From the NCBI RefSeq assembly GCF_020165195.1, contig NZ_JAIUHR010000006.1:124001-188000 (forward strand): DNA of 64,000 nucleotides, in the 5' to 3' direction. This stretch comes from Mesorhizobium sp. CA14. Lineage in GTDB: Bacteria; Pseudomonadota; Alphaproteobacteria; Rhizobiales; Rhizobiaceae. Below the pieces are notes generated by a model that ran no database searches, was not told the origin of the DNA, and saw only the letters and a program-made list of their open reading frames with translations. The first letter of the stretch is position 1, and every line of letters starts with the position of its first letter. The position numbers were made by a program, and so were the translations under genes. This document shows positions 38,069 through 47,062 of this stretch, one piece after another.

Positions 38069-39398
38069 TAGCGCAATCAAATGGACGACCGCGGCGCTTT
38101 GCTGCGCAATGGTCCTGGGCGTTGCCGGCTGCAGCGACGACAACACCGACCCGAACGCGCAGATCGGCCCAAATCCGAAACTGCCGGAGATAAGACAATA
38201 CCTGTTCCCGCCGATGCATCTGGCCTCGGTGGTCGGCTGGAAAAACGATGAAAAGCCGACCGTCGCGCAAGGCCTGCAGATCGAGGCGATGGCCAAGGGG
38301 CTCCAGCATCCGCGCTCGCTTTACGCGCTGCCCAATGGCGACATCCTGGTGGTGGAGTCCAAGGCGCCGAACGAAGCATCGGTCAAGCGGCCGAAGGACA
38401 TCGTGATGGGTTTGGTCGAAAGCTGGGTCACATCCGGCGGCGACACCGGCCCGAGCAACCGCATCACGCTCTTGCGCGACACCAATGGCGACGGCAAGCC
38501 GGAATACCAGGGCGTGTTCCTAGACCATCTCAACGCGCCCTTCGGCGTGGCGCTGGTCGGCAACGACTTCTATGTCGCCAACACCGATGCCATCGTGCGC
38601 TATCCCTATCAGCCGGGCGACACCAAGATCACGGCGCCGGGCAAGGTGCTGACGGAACTGCCGGGCGGGCCGATCGATCACCACTGGACGAAGAGCCTGG
38701 TGGCGAGCCCAGACGGTTCGCTGCTCTATGTCGGCGTCGGCTCGAACTCCAACATCACCGAAAACGGCATCCAGGCCGAGAAGGACCGCGCTGCGATCTG
38801 GGAGGTCGACCGCGCCACCGGCCGCTCGCGCATTTTCGCCAGCGGGCTGCGCAATCCCAATGGCCTGACGTTCGAACCTGAAAGCAAGGCGCTTTGGACG
38901 GTGGTCAACGAGCGCGACGAGCTCGGGCCGAACCTGGTGCCGGACTACATGACGTCGGTGAAGGACGGCGCCTTCTATGGCTGGCCCTACAGCTACTATG
39001 GCCAGCATGTCGATCCGCGCGTGATGCCGCAGCGGCCGGATATGGTGGCGAAGGCCATCCCGCCGGATTACGCGCTGAGCTCGCATGTCGCGCCGCTCGG
39101 GCTTGCCTTCTACACCGCGAATAACCTGCCGCAATCCTATCGCGGCGGCGCTTTTGTCGGCGAGCATGGCAGTTGGAACCGCTCCCGCTTCAACGGCTAC
39201 AAGGTGATCTTCGTGCCGTTCAGCGGCGGGCATCCTAACGGCATGGCGCAGGATGTCGTCACCGGCTTCCTCAACGACAAGGGCGAGGCGAGGGGCCGCC
39301 CGGTCGGCGTTGCCGTCGACAAGTCCGGCGCGCTGCTGATTGCCGACGATGTCGGCAACACGGTGTGGCGGGTCACCGCGGCACCCGGATCCACGTAG
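38055..39398 (+). CDS. PQQ-dependent sugar dehydrogenase-like lipoprotein (sorbosone dehydrogenase family)
   Basis: A 447-residue beta-propeller protein exported as a lipoprotein: signal peptide with lipobox VAGC (Cys26). Motifs typical of soluble aldose/sorbosone dehydrogenases include LQHPRSLYALPNGDILVVE, FASGLRNPNGLTFEP, VNERDELG and FVGEHGSWNRS. It would oxidise an aldose or aldehyde sugar in the periplasm, passing electrons to quinone or cytochrome. No PQQ synthesis genes are in this window. It overlaps the DUF2231 gene and converges on the LysR gene. Confidence 0.85.
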   Translation: MRRLDSAIKWTTAALCCAMVLGVAGCSDDNTDPNAQIGPNPKLPEIRQYLFPPMHLASVVGWKNDEKPTVAQGLQIEAMAKGLQHPRSLYALPNGDILVVESKAPNEASVKRPKDIVMGLVESWVTSGGDTGPSNRITLLRDTNGDGKPEYQGVFLDHLNAPFGVALVGNDFYVANTDAIVRYPYQPGDTKITAPGKVLTELPGGPIDHHWTKSLVASPDGSLLYVGVGSNSNITENGIQAEKDRAAIWEVDRATGRSRIFASGLRNPNGLTFEPESKALWTVVNERDELGPNLVPDYMTSVKDGAFYGWPYSYYGQHVDPRVMPQRPDMVAKAIPPDYALSSHVAPLGLAFYTANNLPQSYRGGAFVGEHGSWNRSRFNGYKVIFVPFSGGHPNGMAQDVVTGFLNDKGEARGRPVGVAVDKSGALLIADDVGNTVWRVTAAPGST

Positions 39399-39407
39399 AA
39401 GTCGGGC

Positions 39408-40277
39408 TCAATCCTCCGACATTGAGCTGGCCATGTCGAGGAAGGCGCGCACGAGCTTGCCGCCGCTGCGTTCGCGCAGGCAGATCAGCGCTTCGTCCAT
39501 CAGCGTTTCCGGCGCGTCGATCGCGATCGGCACCAGCCGTGAGTCGTGGCCGAACTCCGCCGCCGAGACGAAGCCGATGCCGGCTCCGGAAGCGACGATC
39601 TCGCGCACGGCCTCACGGCCTTCCGCTTCGATGGCGGGCTTCAGCTCGACATTGGAAGCCGTGGCGAGATCTTCCAGCTTCTTGCGCGTTTTCGAGCCGC
39701 GCTCGCGCATCACCAGCGGCTCCTGCGCGAGCTGTCCGAGCGTCAGCGATTTCCTGCCCGACAGCGGATGATCGGCGGACACGAAGGCAATGATCGGCGT
39801 CGAGTTGAGCTTGAGCATCTCGAAATCGCGGCCCGCGGGCATCTCACCAAGAACGCCGATGTCGGCCTCGTAACTGTAAAGGCCGCTGATCACGGTCTCG
39901 GTATTGCCGGAGCGCAGGGACACCTGGACGCCGGGGTAACGGGCGCGAAAAGCGCCGAGGATATGCAGGAGATGGTGCGCCGCGTCGGCAACGATGCGCA
40001 ATGTGCCGGAGCGCAGCGCGCGCGATTCGGTCAGAAGCTCCAGCGCCTGCTGCTCGGTCTCGAACATGCGATGCGTGATCTCGAGCAGTCTCTGGCCTTG
40101 CGTGGTCAGCGTGACCTGCTTCTTGTTCCGGTTGAACAGGAGCACGTCATACTCTTCCTCCAGCTTGCGCACCTGGTCCGAAATCGCCGGCTGGGTGAGG
40201 AAGAGCGCTTCCGCCGCGCGCGAAAAGCCGCCGGAAACGGCGACCTGGTGAAATGCCCTGAGCTGAACATAGCGCAT
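39408..40277 (-). CDS. LysR-family regulator of the phosphonate operon
   Basis: A 289-residue LysR protein. The N-terminal winged helix (residues 1-60, with FSRAAEALFLTQPAISDQVR) is followed by a periplasmic-binding-like effector domain. ATG 40277 has AGGAG 8 bases upstream. It is divergent from phnW, the position used by the AEP-responsive regulator of phnWAY operons in other bacteria, so it probably senses AEP or a related phosphonate. Confidence 0.87.
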   Translation of the reverse strand: MRYVQLRAFHQVAVSGGFSRAAEALFLTQPAISDQVRKLEEEYDVLLFNRNKKQVTLTTQGQRLLEITHRMFETEQQALELLTESRALRSGTLRIVADAAHHLLHILGAFRARYPGVQVSLRSGNTETVISGLYSYEADIGVLGEMPAGRDFEMLKLNSTPIIAFVSADHPLSGRKSLTLGQLAQEPLVMRERGSKTRKKLEDLATASNVELKPAIEAEGREAVREIVASGAGIGFVSAAEFGHDSRLVPIAIDAPETLMDEALICLRERSGGKLVRAFLDMASSMSED

Positions 40278-40387
40278 TCGCGTGGCTCCTATTGAGGCGC
40301 TTATCGCTGAGGTTCGTAGCATCGACCAGATCGATACATCAATACAAAATAACGATTTTACAAATATGTCGTGCCCGCTGAGAATGG

Positions 40388-40407
40388 CTGTCATATTCCA
40401 ATGACAG
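40388..40407. promoter_or_regulatory. Palindrome of two Pho half-sites before phnW
   Basis: CTGTCAT (40388-40394) and ATGACAG (40401-40407) form a perfect inverted repeat with a 6-base centre, ending 20 bases before the phnW ATG. Each arm equals the PhoB half-site CTGTCAT, but the arrangement is inverted rather than tandem. It could bind PhoB, the LysR protein or act as an mRNA hairpin near the start. Confidence 0.4.
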
Positions 40408-40427
40408 GATCGAAGTGGGAGGGCAGC

Positions 40428-41630
40428 ATGCTCGCTGAGATGGAGTTTGCGGCGACCAAGCCGCTGGATGGGCCGGCGCTGGGCGAACCTTATCTGCTGA
40501 CGCCCGGCCCGCTCACCACGGCCTATGCCGTCAAGCAGGCGATGCTGCGCGACTGGGGCTCCTGGGACGGCGATTTCCGCGCCATGACCGCCGAGCTGCG
40601 CCGCCGCCTTCTGGCATTGACGGGCGACAGCCGCGACGAATTCGACTGCGTTCCGATGCAGGGCAGCGGCTCGTTCTGCGTCGAGGCCATGCTCGGCTCG
40701 TTCGTGCCCAAGGACGGCAAGGTGCTGGTTTTGGCCAACGGCGCCTACGGGCTGCGCGCGGCGCAGACCATGCAGTATATCGGCCGCGCCTACACGCTTA
40801 TCGACAAGGGGGACTACCTGCCGCCGCGTGGCGAGGAGGTCGCGGCAGCGTTGGAGGCCGATCCTGCCATCACGCATGTGATCGCCATCCACTGCGAGAC
40901 GAGCTCAGGTATCCTCAACCCGGTCGGCGAGATAGCGGAAGCCGTCTATGCCAATGGCCGCAGGCTTCTGGTCGATTCGATGAGCGCGTTCGGCGCCATC
41001 CCGCTGGACGTCAACGAGATCCGCTACGAGGCGATGGTTTCGTCGGCCAACAAATGCATCGAGGGCGTGCCGGGCTTCGGCTTCGTCATCGCCCGCAAGA
41101 GCGAGCTCGAAGCCGCCAAGGGCCGCAGCCATTCGCTGTCGCTCGACGTGCATGCGCAATGGGCGAACATGAACAAGACAGGGCAGTGGCGCTACACGCC
41201 GCCGACGCATGTGGTCGCCGCCTTCCTCGAAGCGCTGCGACTGCACGAGGCAGAAGGCGGCGTCGCGGGGCGCGGCGCGCGCTATACGCGAAACCGCGAC
41301 GTTATGGTGGCCGGCATGCGTGAGCTCGGTTTCGAGACGCTGCTCAAGGATCGCTGGCTGTCGCCGATCATCGTCACCTTCTTCAACCCGGCGCATCCGA
41401 ACTTCGCCTTCGACCGCTTCTACGAGCTGATGAAGGACAAGGGCTTCATCATCTATCCGGGCAAGCTCACGGTCGTGGACTCCTTCCGCATCGGCTGCAT
41501 CGGCCAGATGGACGAGCACGTCATGCGCCGCGTGGTCGAGGCGGCTTCCCAGTCGCTGGACGAAATGGGCGTCGACACCGCCGCACCGTCACCCGCCGCA
41601 ATCGCCGAGCGCGCTAAGCTCGCCGCCTGA
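40428..41630 (+). CDS. phnW: 2-Aminoethylphosphonate--pyruvate transaminase
   Basis: A 400-residue class V aminotransferase that converts AEP and pyruvate to phosphonoacetaldehyde and alanine. It has LLTPGPLTTAYAVKQAM, WGSWDGDF, VPMQGSGSFCVEAML and the PLP-binding Lys209 in SSANKCIEGVPGFGF, with a C-terminal tail slightly longer than usual. ATG 40428 is set by GGGAGG. It is the first gene of a roughly 12-kb phosphonate operon and 12 bases before phnA. Confidence 0.94.
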   Translation: MLAEMEFAATKPLDGPALGEPYLLTPGPLTTAYAVKQAMLRDWGSWDGDFRAMTAELRRRLLALTGDSRDEFDCVPMQGSGSFCVEAMLGSFVPKDGKVLVLANGAYGLRAAQTMQYIGRAYTLIDKGDYLPPRGEEVAAALEADPAITHVIAIHCETSSGILNPVGEIAEAVYANGRRLLVDSMSAFGAIPLDVNEIRYEAMVSSANKCIEGVPGFGFVIARKSELEAAKGRSHSLSLDVHAQWANMNKTGQWRYTPPTHVVAAFLEALRLHEAEGGVAGRGARYTRNRDVMVAGMRELGFETLLKDRWLSPIIVTFFNPAHPNFAFDRFYELMKDKGFIIYPGKLTVVDSFRIGCIGQMDEHVMRRVVEAASQSLDEMGVDTAAPSPAAIAERAKLAA

Positions 41631-41642
41631 AAGGTCTTTGAG

Positions 41643-42899
41643 ATGAACCAGATGTCACCCGTCAACGTCACGGCCAATGGCCGCTCCTATGCCTGGCCGC
41701 GCGTGCCGGCAATCGCCATCTGCCTTGATGGCTGCGAGCCGGCCTATCTCGATGAAGCTAGTCGTGCAGGGCTGATGCCGGCGCTGGAAAGGATCAAAAA
41801 GAAGGGCACTGTGCGCTTCGCCCACTCGGTGATCCCGAGCTTCACCAACCCCAACAATCTGTCGATCGCCACCGGCCGGCCGCCGGCGGTGCACGGTATC
41901 TGCGGCAACTACCTCTACAATCCGGAGACGGGCGAAGAGGTTATGATGAACGACCCGAAGTTCCTGCGCGCGCCGACCGTCTTCCAGGCCTTCTACGACG
42001 CCGGCGCCAAGGTGGCTGTGGTGACGGCCAAGGACAAGCTGCGCGCGCTGCTCGGCAAGGGACTGAAGTTCGACGATGCCAGGGCGATGTGCTTCTCGGC
42101 CGAGAGGTCCGATACCACGACGAAAGCCGAGCACGGGATCGACAATGCCTCGAAGCATTTCGGCCTGCGCGTGCCCGAGGTCTATTCCGCCGAACTTTCG
42201 GAATTCGTTTTCGCCGCCGGTGTGCAACTCCTGAAGGAGTTCCGGCCGGACGTGATGTATCTCACCACCACCGACTATGTGCAGCACAAATACGCGCCGG
42301 GCGTGCCTCAGGCCAATGCCTTCTACGAGATGTTCGACAAATATCTGGCGCAGTTGGATGATCTGGGCGCGGCGATCGTCGTCACCGCCGATCACGGCAT
42401 GAAGCCGAAGCATCATGCCGACGGTTCGCCCAATGTGGTCTATGTGCAGGACCTGCTCGACGAATGGCTCGGCAAGGACGCCGCCCGGGTAATCCTGCCG
42501 ATCACCGATCCTTATGTCGTGCATCACGGCGCGCTGGGTTCCTTCGCCACCGCCTATCTGCCGAAGGGCGCCGACCGCGAGGCGATCATGGCGAAGCTCA
42601 GAAAGGTCGCGGACGTCATCCTGGTGCTCGGCCGCGAGGAAGGCTGCGCCCGCTTCGAGCTGCCCGAGGATCGCATGGGCGACATCATCCTGATCTCGGG
42701 CGAGAACAAAACGATCGGCACCTCGGAGCACCGGCACAATCTGGCGGCGCTCGACGAGCCGCTGCGCTCGCATGGCGGGCTGACCGAGCAGGAGGTGCCG
42801 TTCATCGTCAACCGGGTGCTGCCGGATTTGCCGAACGAGCCCAAGCTGCGCAATTTCGATGCGTTCTACTACGCGACGATGGCGGCGGCGCAGGGTTGA
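41643..42899 (+). CDS. phnA: Phosphonoacetate hydrolase
   Basis: A 418-residue alkaline-phosphatase-superfamily zinc enzyme cleaving the C-P bond of phosphonoacetate to acetate and phosphate. The nucleophile Thr68 (SFTNPNN) and metal ligands Asp29 (CLDGCEP), Asp211 and His215 (TTDYVQHK), Asp250-His251 (TADHGMK) and His378 (RSHGG) are all visible. Placement between phnW and phnY matches the pathway AEP, phosphonoacetaldehyde, phosphonoacetate, acetate. Confidence 0.95.
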   Translation: MNQMSPVNVTANGRSYAWPRVPAIAICLDGCEPAYLDEASRAGLMPALERIKKKGTVRFAHSVIPSFTNPNNLSIATGRPPAVHGICGNYLYNPETGEEVMMNDPKFLRAPTVFQAFYDAGAKVAVVTAKDKLRALLGKGLKFDDARAMCFSAERSDTTTKAEHGIDNASKHFGLRVPEVYSAELSEFVFAAGVQLLKEFRPDVMYLTTTDYVQHKYAPGVPQANAFYEMFDKYLAQLDDLGAAIVVTADHGMKPKHHADGSPNVVYVQDLLDEWLGKDAARVILPITDPYVVHHGALGSFATAYLPKGADREAIMAKLRKVADVILVLGREEGCARFELPEDRMGDIILISGENKTIGTSEHRHNLAALDEPLRSHGGLTEQEVPFIVNRVLPDLPNEPKLRNFDAFYYATMAAAQG

Positions 42900-42910
42900 G
42901 GTTGGGCGCT

Positions 42911-43109
42911 GTCGACCCCCACTCCGTCGAGCTTCGCTCGACACCTCTGCCCCGATCGACGGGGGAGAGGAAGGCGCCAGGGCGATCGGCCGTGCTTTGG
43001 CTTCGTATGTTGTGCCGTTGGATCGGAAGTAGGGCGCTGACTTCGCAAGATTTCCTCTCCCCCGTCGATCGGGGGAGAGGTGGCCCGAAGGGCCGGAGTG
43101 GCGGTCGAC
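42911..43109. repeat. Nested inverted-repeat element between phnA and phnY
   Basis: Two long arms (42911-42970 and 43052-43109) are reverse complements over most of their length, sharing the core CCTCTCCCCCGTCGATCGGG. Each arm also has its own small hairpin: GTCGAGC-TTC-GCTCGAC on the left and GGCCC-GAA-GGGCC on the right, with different stem bases. The 81-base centre has no gene. It resembles mobile intergenic palindromes common in rhizobia. Confidence 0.75.
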
Positions 43110-43140
43110 CCCGCGACGCATCCAAGACTGGAGCCAACCG

Positions 43141-44595
43141 ATGACCCAACTCGATCCCGCCATCAAAGTCCGCCATGAGCCGATGCGCATCGCCGGCGAG
43201 AAGATCGATGCCGATCAGAGGCTGGAGGTGCGGTTTCCCTGGAACGACACCGTCATCGGCACGGTGCCTGCGGGCGGAGCGGAGCATGCGCGGCGCGCCT
43301 TCGAAATCGCCGCCGCCTATCAGCCGAAGCTGACGCGCTACGAGCGGCAGAAGATCCTGCTCAAGACCGCCGAGCTGCTCGATGCGCGCAAGGACGAGCT
43401 GTCGGATCTCATCACGCTGGAGCTCGGCATCTCGAAGCAGGATTCGCTCTACGAAGTCGGGCGCGCCTACGACGTTTTTACCCTTAGCGGTCAGCTGGCC
43501 ATCCAGGACGACGGGCAGATCTTCTCGTGCGACCTCACCCCGCATGGCAAGCAGCGCAAGATCTTCACCATCCGCGAGCCGCTCAGCGCGATCTCGGCGA
43601 TCACGCCGTTCAACCATCCGCTCAACATGGTGTCGCACAAGGTCGCGCCGGCGATCGCCACCAACAATTGCGTCGTGGTCAAGCCGACGGAGCTGACGCC
43701 GATCACCGCGCTGATGCTGGCCGACATCCTCTACGAAGCCGGATTGCCGCCCGAAATGCTTTCGGTCGTGACCGGCTGGCCGGCCGACATCGGCGACGAG
43801 ATGATCACCAACCCCAACATCGACCTCATCACTTTCACCGGCGGCGTGCCTGTCGGCAAGATGATCGCGTCCAAGGCCGGCTACAGGCGCCAGGTGCTGG
43901 AGCTCGGCGGCAACGATCCGCTGATCGTGCTCAACGATCTTTCGGATGAGGACCTCGGGAAAGCGGCCGATCTGGCCGTCGCGGGCGCGACGAAGAATTC
44001 CGGCCAGCGCTGCACGGCGGTCAAGCGCATCCTGGTGCAGGAAAAGGTCGCCGATCGTTTCGTGCCGATGGTGCTGGAGCGGGCCAAGGCGATCCGCTTC
44101 GGCGATCCGCGCGACCCGGCAACGCAGCTCGGCACCGTGGTGCATGAGAAGGCCGCGGCGCTGTTCGAGAAACGCGTTCACATGGCGGCGGAACAAGGCG
44201 CGGAGGTGCTTTACGATCCGGGCCGCAAGGGTGCCTTGCTGCCGCCGATCGTCGTCGACCGCGTGCCGCACCAGTCCGAGCTGGTGATGGAGGAAACTTT
44301 TGGCCCGATCGTGCCGATCGTGCGCGCGCCCGACGATGACGAGGCGCTGATCAAGCTGTCGAACTCAACGGCCTTCGGCCTGTCGTCGGGCGTCTGCACC
44401 AACGACTTCCGGCGCATGCAGAAATACATCACCGGCTTGAAGGTCGGCACCGTCAACATCTGGGAAGTGCCGGGCTATCGCATCGAGATGAGCCCCTTCG
44501 GCGGCATCAAGGATTCCGGCAACGGCTACAAGGAAGGGGTCATCGAGGCGATGAAGAGCTACACCAACGTCAAGACCTTCTCCTTGCCCTGGTAG
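43141..44595 (+). CDS. phnY: Phosphonoacetaldehyde dehydrogenase
   Basis: A 484-residue aldehyde dehydrogenase of the PhnY group, oxidising phosphonoacetaldehyde to phosphonoacetate with NAD. Motifs include [26 protein letters not shown] (general base Glu) and [11 protein letters not shown] (catalytic Cys). Gene order next to phnW and phnA fixes the role better than the sequence alone. It is separated from phnA by the repeat element. Its stop is 5 bases before the next gene. Confidence 0.92.
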   Translation: MTQLDPAIKVRHEPMRIAGEKIDADQRLEVRFPWNDTVIGTVPAGGAEHARRAFEIAAAYQPKLTRYERQKILLKTAELLDARKDELSDLITLELGISKQDSLYEVGRAYDVFTLSGQLAIQDDGQIFSCDLTPHGKQRKIFTIREPLSAISAITPFNHPLNMVSHKVAPAIATNNCVVVKPTELTPITALMLADILYEAGLPPEMLSVVTGWPADIGDEMITNPNIDLITFTGGVPVGKMIASKAGYRRQVLELGGNDPLIVLNDLSDEDLGKAADLAVAGATKNSGQRCTAVKRILVQEKVADRFVPMVLERAKAIRFGDPRDPATQLGTVVHEKAAALFEKRVHMAAEQGAEVLYDPGRKGALLPPIVVDRVPHQSELVMEETFGPIVPIVRAPDDDEALIKLSNSTAFGLSSGVCTNDFRRMQKYITGLKVGTVNIWEVPGYRIEMSPFGGIKDSGNGYKEGVIEAMKSYTNVKTFSLPW

Positions 44596-44600
44596 CCGCC

Positions 44601-45719
44601 GTGACGAACAGTTTCGACCTTGTCGTCGTCGGCTCCGGCATCATCGGGCTTGCTCACGCATTGGCTGCCGCTCGGCGCGGCTTGCGCGTTGTCGTCGTCG
44701 ATCGCGATCAGAAGGCCAACGGCGCCTCGATCCGCAATTTCGGCCTCGTCGTCGTCACCGGGCAGGAGCCTGGGCCGTCGCGCCGCCTGGCCGAGCGCAG
44801 CCGCGAGATCTGGCTCCAGCTTGCGAACGAGGCGGGGATCGAAATCCTGCATCGCGGCAAGCTGATCGCGGCGCAACGCCCGGAAGCGCTTGCGCTGCTC
44901 GAGAATTTCAAGTCCGGCGAGCATGGCGGCGCGTGCAAGCTTCTGAGCGCGCGTGAGGCGGTCGCGCATCAGGCAGGACTTGACGAGAAGGCGATCATCG
45001 GCGGGCTCTACAGCCCGTTTGAGTTACGCGTGGAGTCGCGTGAGGTGCTGCCGCGACTGGCATCGTTCCTGGCTGAAAAGCATGGCGTCGCGTTCCGCAC
45101 CGGCGTGTCGGTGACCGAGGTCGCTCCGCCCTTCGTCGAAACCAGCGCGGGACGGGTTCAAGCGGAGAAGGTCGTCGTCTGTCCCGGCGACGATTTCAGC
45201 TCGCTCTATCCGGAACTGATCGGCAAGCACGGCGTGCAGCGCTGCAAGCTGCAGATGCTGCGCCTCGCCGATCCGGGCTTTCGGCTTTCGTCCGCGCTGA
45301 TGTCCGATCTCAGCCTGTTGCGTTATGGCGGTTTCGCCGGCCTTCCTGCGGCCGGCGCATTGCGAAGCAAGCTGGGCGAACAGCGCGGGGCCGCGTTGGC
45401 CAATGGCGTTCACCTGATCGTCGTGCAGAGCGCGGACGGTTCGCTGGTCGTCGGCGATTCCCATCAGTATGGGCTGACGCTCGATCCGTTCGGGTCGGAA
45501 ACCGTCGACCAACTGATCCTGGATGAGTTCAAGACATTGTTCTGCAAGGTGCCGAACGTGCTTGCGCGCTGGACGGGATATTACGCTTCGGCCAAGAATG
45601 CGGTGCTGCGCGAGACACCGCATGAAGACGTGCGGCTGGTGATCGTCACCAGCGGCACCGGCGCAAGCACCGGCTTCGGGCTTGGCGAGGAGACCATCGC
45701 GGAGTTGTTCGGCCAATGA
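44601..45719 (+). CDS. FAD-dependent aminophosphonate oxidoreductase (TIGR03364 type)
   Basis: A 372-residue DAO-family flavoprotein with the FAD motif VVVGSGIIGLAHALAAARRG and a C-terminal GTGASTGFGLGEETIAELF. A FAD oxidoreductase family found beside phosphonate genes (TIGR03364) is proposed to oxidise N-methylated or hydroxylated relatives of AEP. Here it would feed such substrates into the phnW/phnY pathway. The start is GTG or ATG around 44601-44604. It overlaps the next gene by four bases (ATGA). Confidence 0.82.
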   Translation: MTNSFDLVVVGSGIIGLAHALAAARRGLRVVVVDRDQKANGASIRNFGLVVVTGQEPGPSRRLAERSREIWLQLANEAGIEILHRGKLIAAQRPEALALLENFKSGEHGGACKLLSAREAVAHQAGLDEKAIIGGLYSPFELRVESREVLPRLASFLAEKHGVAFRTGVSVTEVAPPFVETSAGRVQAEKVVVCPGDDFSSLYPELIGKHGVQRCKLQMLRLADPGFRLSSALMSDLSLLRYGGFAGLPAAGALRSKLGEQRGAALANGVHLIVVQSADGSLVVGDSHQYGLTLDPFGSETVDQLILDEFKTLFCKVPNVLARWTGYYASAKNAVLRETPHEDVRLVIVTSGTGASTGFGLGEETIAELFGQ

Positions 45720-47062
45720 CGCTCGTCCATACCGAAGGCGAATCCAACAAGGCTCCAGCACGACAGGAATGGAGCGCCCGGCAGAGCCACGCGCCGTCAC
45801 AGGAACTCCTGCGGCGCGACGCGGCGGCCTTCCTGCATCAGAGCCTTTCCAGCCCCTGCGTCTCGGCCATCGTCAAGGCGGAAGGCATCTGGATCGAGGA
45901 CACGGCCGGACGCCGCTACATGGATTTCCACGGCAACAGCGTCCACCATATCGGATACGGCCATCCGCGGCTCAAGGAAGCCATCGCCAAGCAGATGGAT
46001 GACTTGCCTTTCTCGCCGCGCCGCTTCACCTGCGAGCCGGCGGTCGAGCTGGCCGAGACGCTTGGCAGGCTGGCGCCGGGGGACCTCAATAAGGTGCTGT
46101 TCACGACTGGCGGCTCCGACGCGATCGAGGTCTCGCTGAAATTGGCGCGCGCTGCCACCGGCCGGTTCAAGACGCTGTCCTTCTGGGATGCTTTCCATGG
46201 CGCCGGCTTCGGCGCTTCCAGTGTCGGCGGCGAGGCGACGTTCCGTTCCGGCATTGCCGGGCCGCTTTTGCCCGGCACCGAACATGTCGCGCCCTGGGCG
46301 CCGCATAATTGCCCCTACGGCACCAATTCACTGGAGGAGTCGGCACGCGCATGCGCCAGCATGATCGCTTACGTGCTGGGACGCGAAGGCGACTTCGCCG
46401 CCTTCATCGCCGAGCCGATGCGGGCGACGCCGCTGGTGCCGGCGCCTGGCTTCTGGAAAGCGGTGCGCGAAGCCTGCGACCGGTACGGCACGCTGCTCAT
46501 CTTCGACGAAATCCCGACCGGTCTCGGCAAGACCGGAAAATTCTTCGCCTCCGAGCATGATGGCATCACGCCAGACATTCTGGTGCTGGGGAAATCACTC
46601 GGCGGCGGCATCCTGCCGATCGCCTCGGTGATAGCGCGGCGCGATCTGGATGTCGCGGGCGACTATGCCATCGGCCACTACACGCATGAGAAGAATCCGG
46701 TCACTGCGCGCGCCGCGCTGACGACCATCGCCATCATTCGCGAGGAAGGTCTCGTCGAGCGCTCGGCCGAGCTCGGCGCCTATGCGCTAGCCCGTATGCA
46801 GGACCTCATGCAGCGCTCGCCTTTCGTCGGCGATGTCAGGGGCAGGGGCCTGATGTTCGGCGTCGAGATGGTCGAGGACAAGGCGAGCCGGACACCGGCG
46901 CGTGTGCTTGCCGAGAAGATCTATTATCGCTGCCTCGACGAGGGCCTGAGCTTCAAGATCAGCCAGGGCAATGTGCTGACGCTCTCGCCGCCGCTGGTGA
47001 TTGCGCGCGCCGATCTCGACCGGGCGCTCGACATCGTCGAGGCCGCGGTGCTGGCGGCGTGA
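45716..47062 (+). CDS. pbfA: PbfA-like (R)-1-hydroxy-2-aminoethylphosphonate ammonia-lyase
   Basis: A 448-residue class III aminotransferase-fold PLP protein. It has MDFHGNSVHHIGYGHPRL, FTTGGSDAIEVSLKLA, the Asp of LLIFDEIPTGLGKTG and the PLP Lys in LVLGKSLGGGILP. A subfamily with this context, PbfA, does not transaminate but eliminates ammonia from (R)-1-hydroxy-2-aminoethylphosphonate, giving phosphonoacetaldehyde. Context with phnW, phnA and phnY favours that role. A true aminotransferase remains possible. Confidence 0.78.
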   Translation: MTLVHTEGESNKAPARQEWSARQSHAPSQELLRRDAAAFLHQSLSSPCVSAIVKAEGIWIEDTAGRRYMDFHGNSVHHIGYGHPRLKEAIAKQMDDLPFSPRRFTCEPAVELAETLGRLAPGDLNKVLFTTGGSDAIEVSLKLARAATGRFKTLSFWDAFHGAGFGASSVGGEATFRSGIAGPLLPGTEHVAPWAPHNCPYGTNSLEESARACASMIAYVLGREGDFAAFIAEPMRATPLVPAPGFWKAVREACDRYGTLLIFDEIPTGLGKTGKFFASEHDGITPDILVLGKSLGGGILPIASVIARRDLDVAGDYAIGHYTHEKNPVTARAALTTIAIIREEGLVERSAELGAYALARMQDLMQRSPFVGDVRGRGLMFGVEMVEDKASRTPARVLAEKIYYRCLDEGLSFKISQGNVLTLSPPLVIARADLDRALDIVEAAVLAA

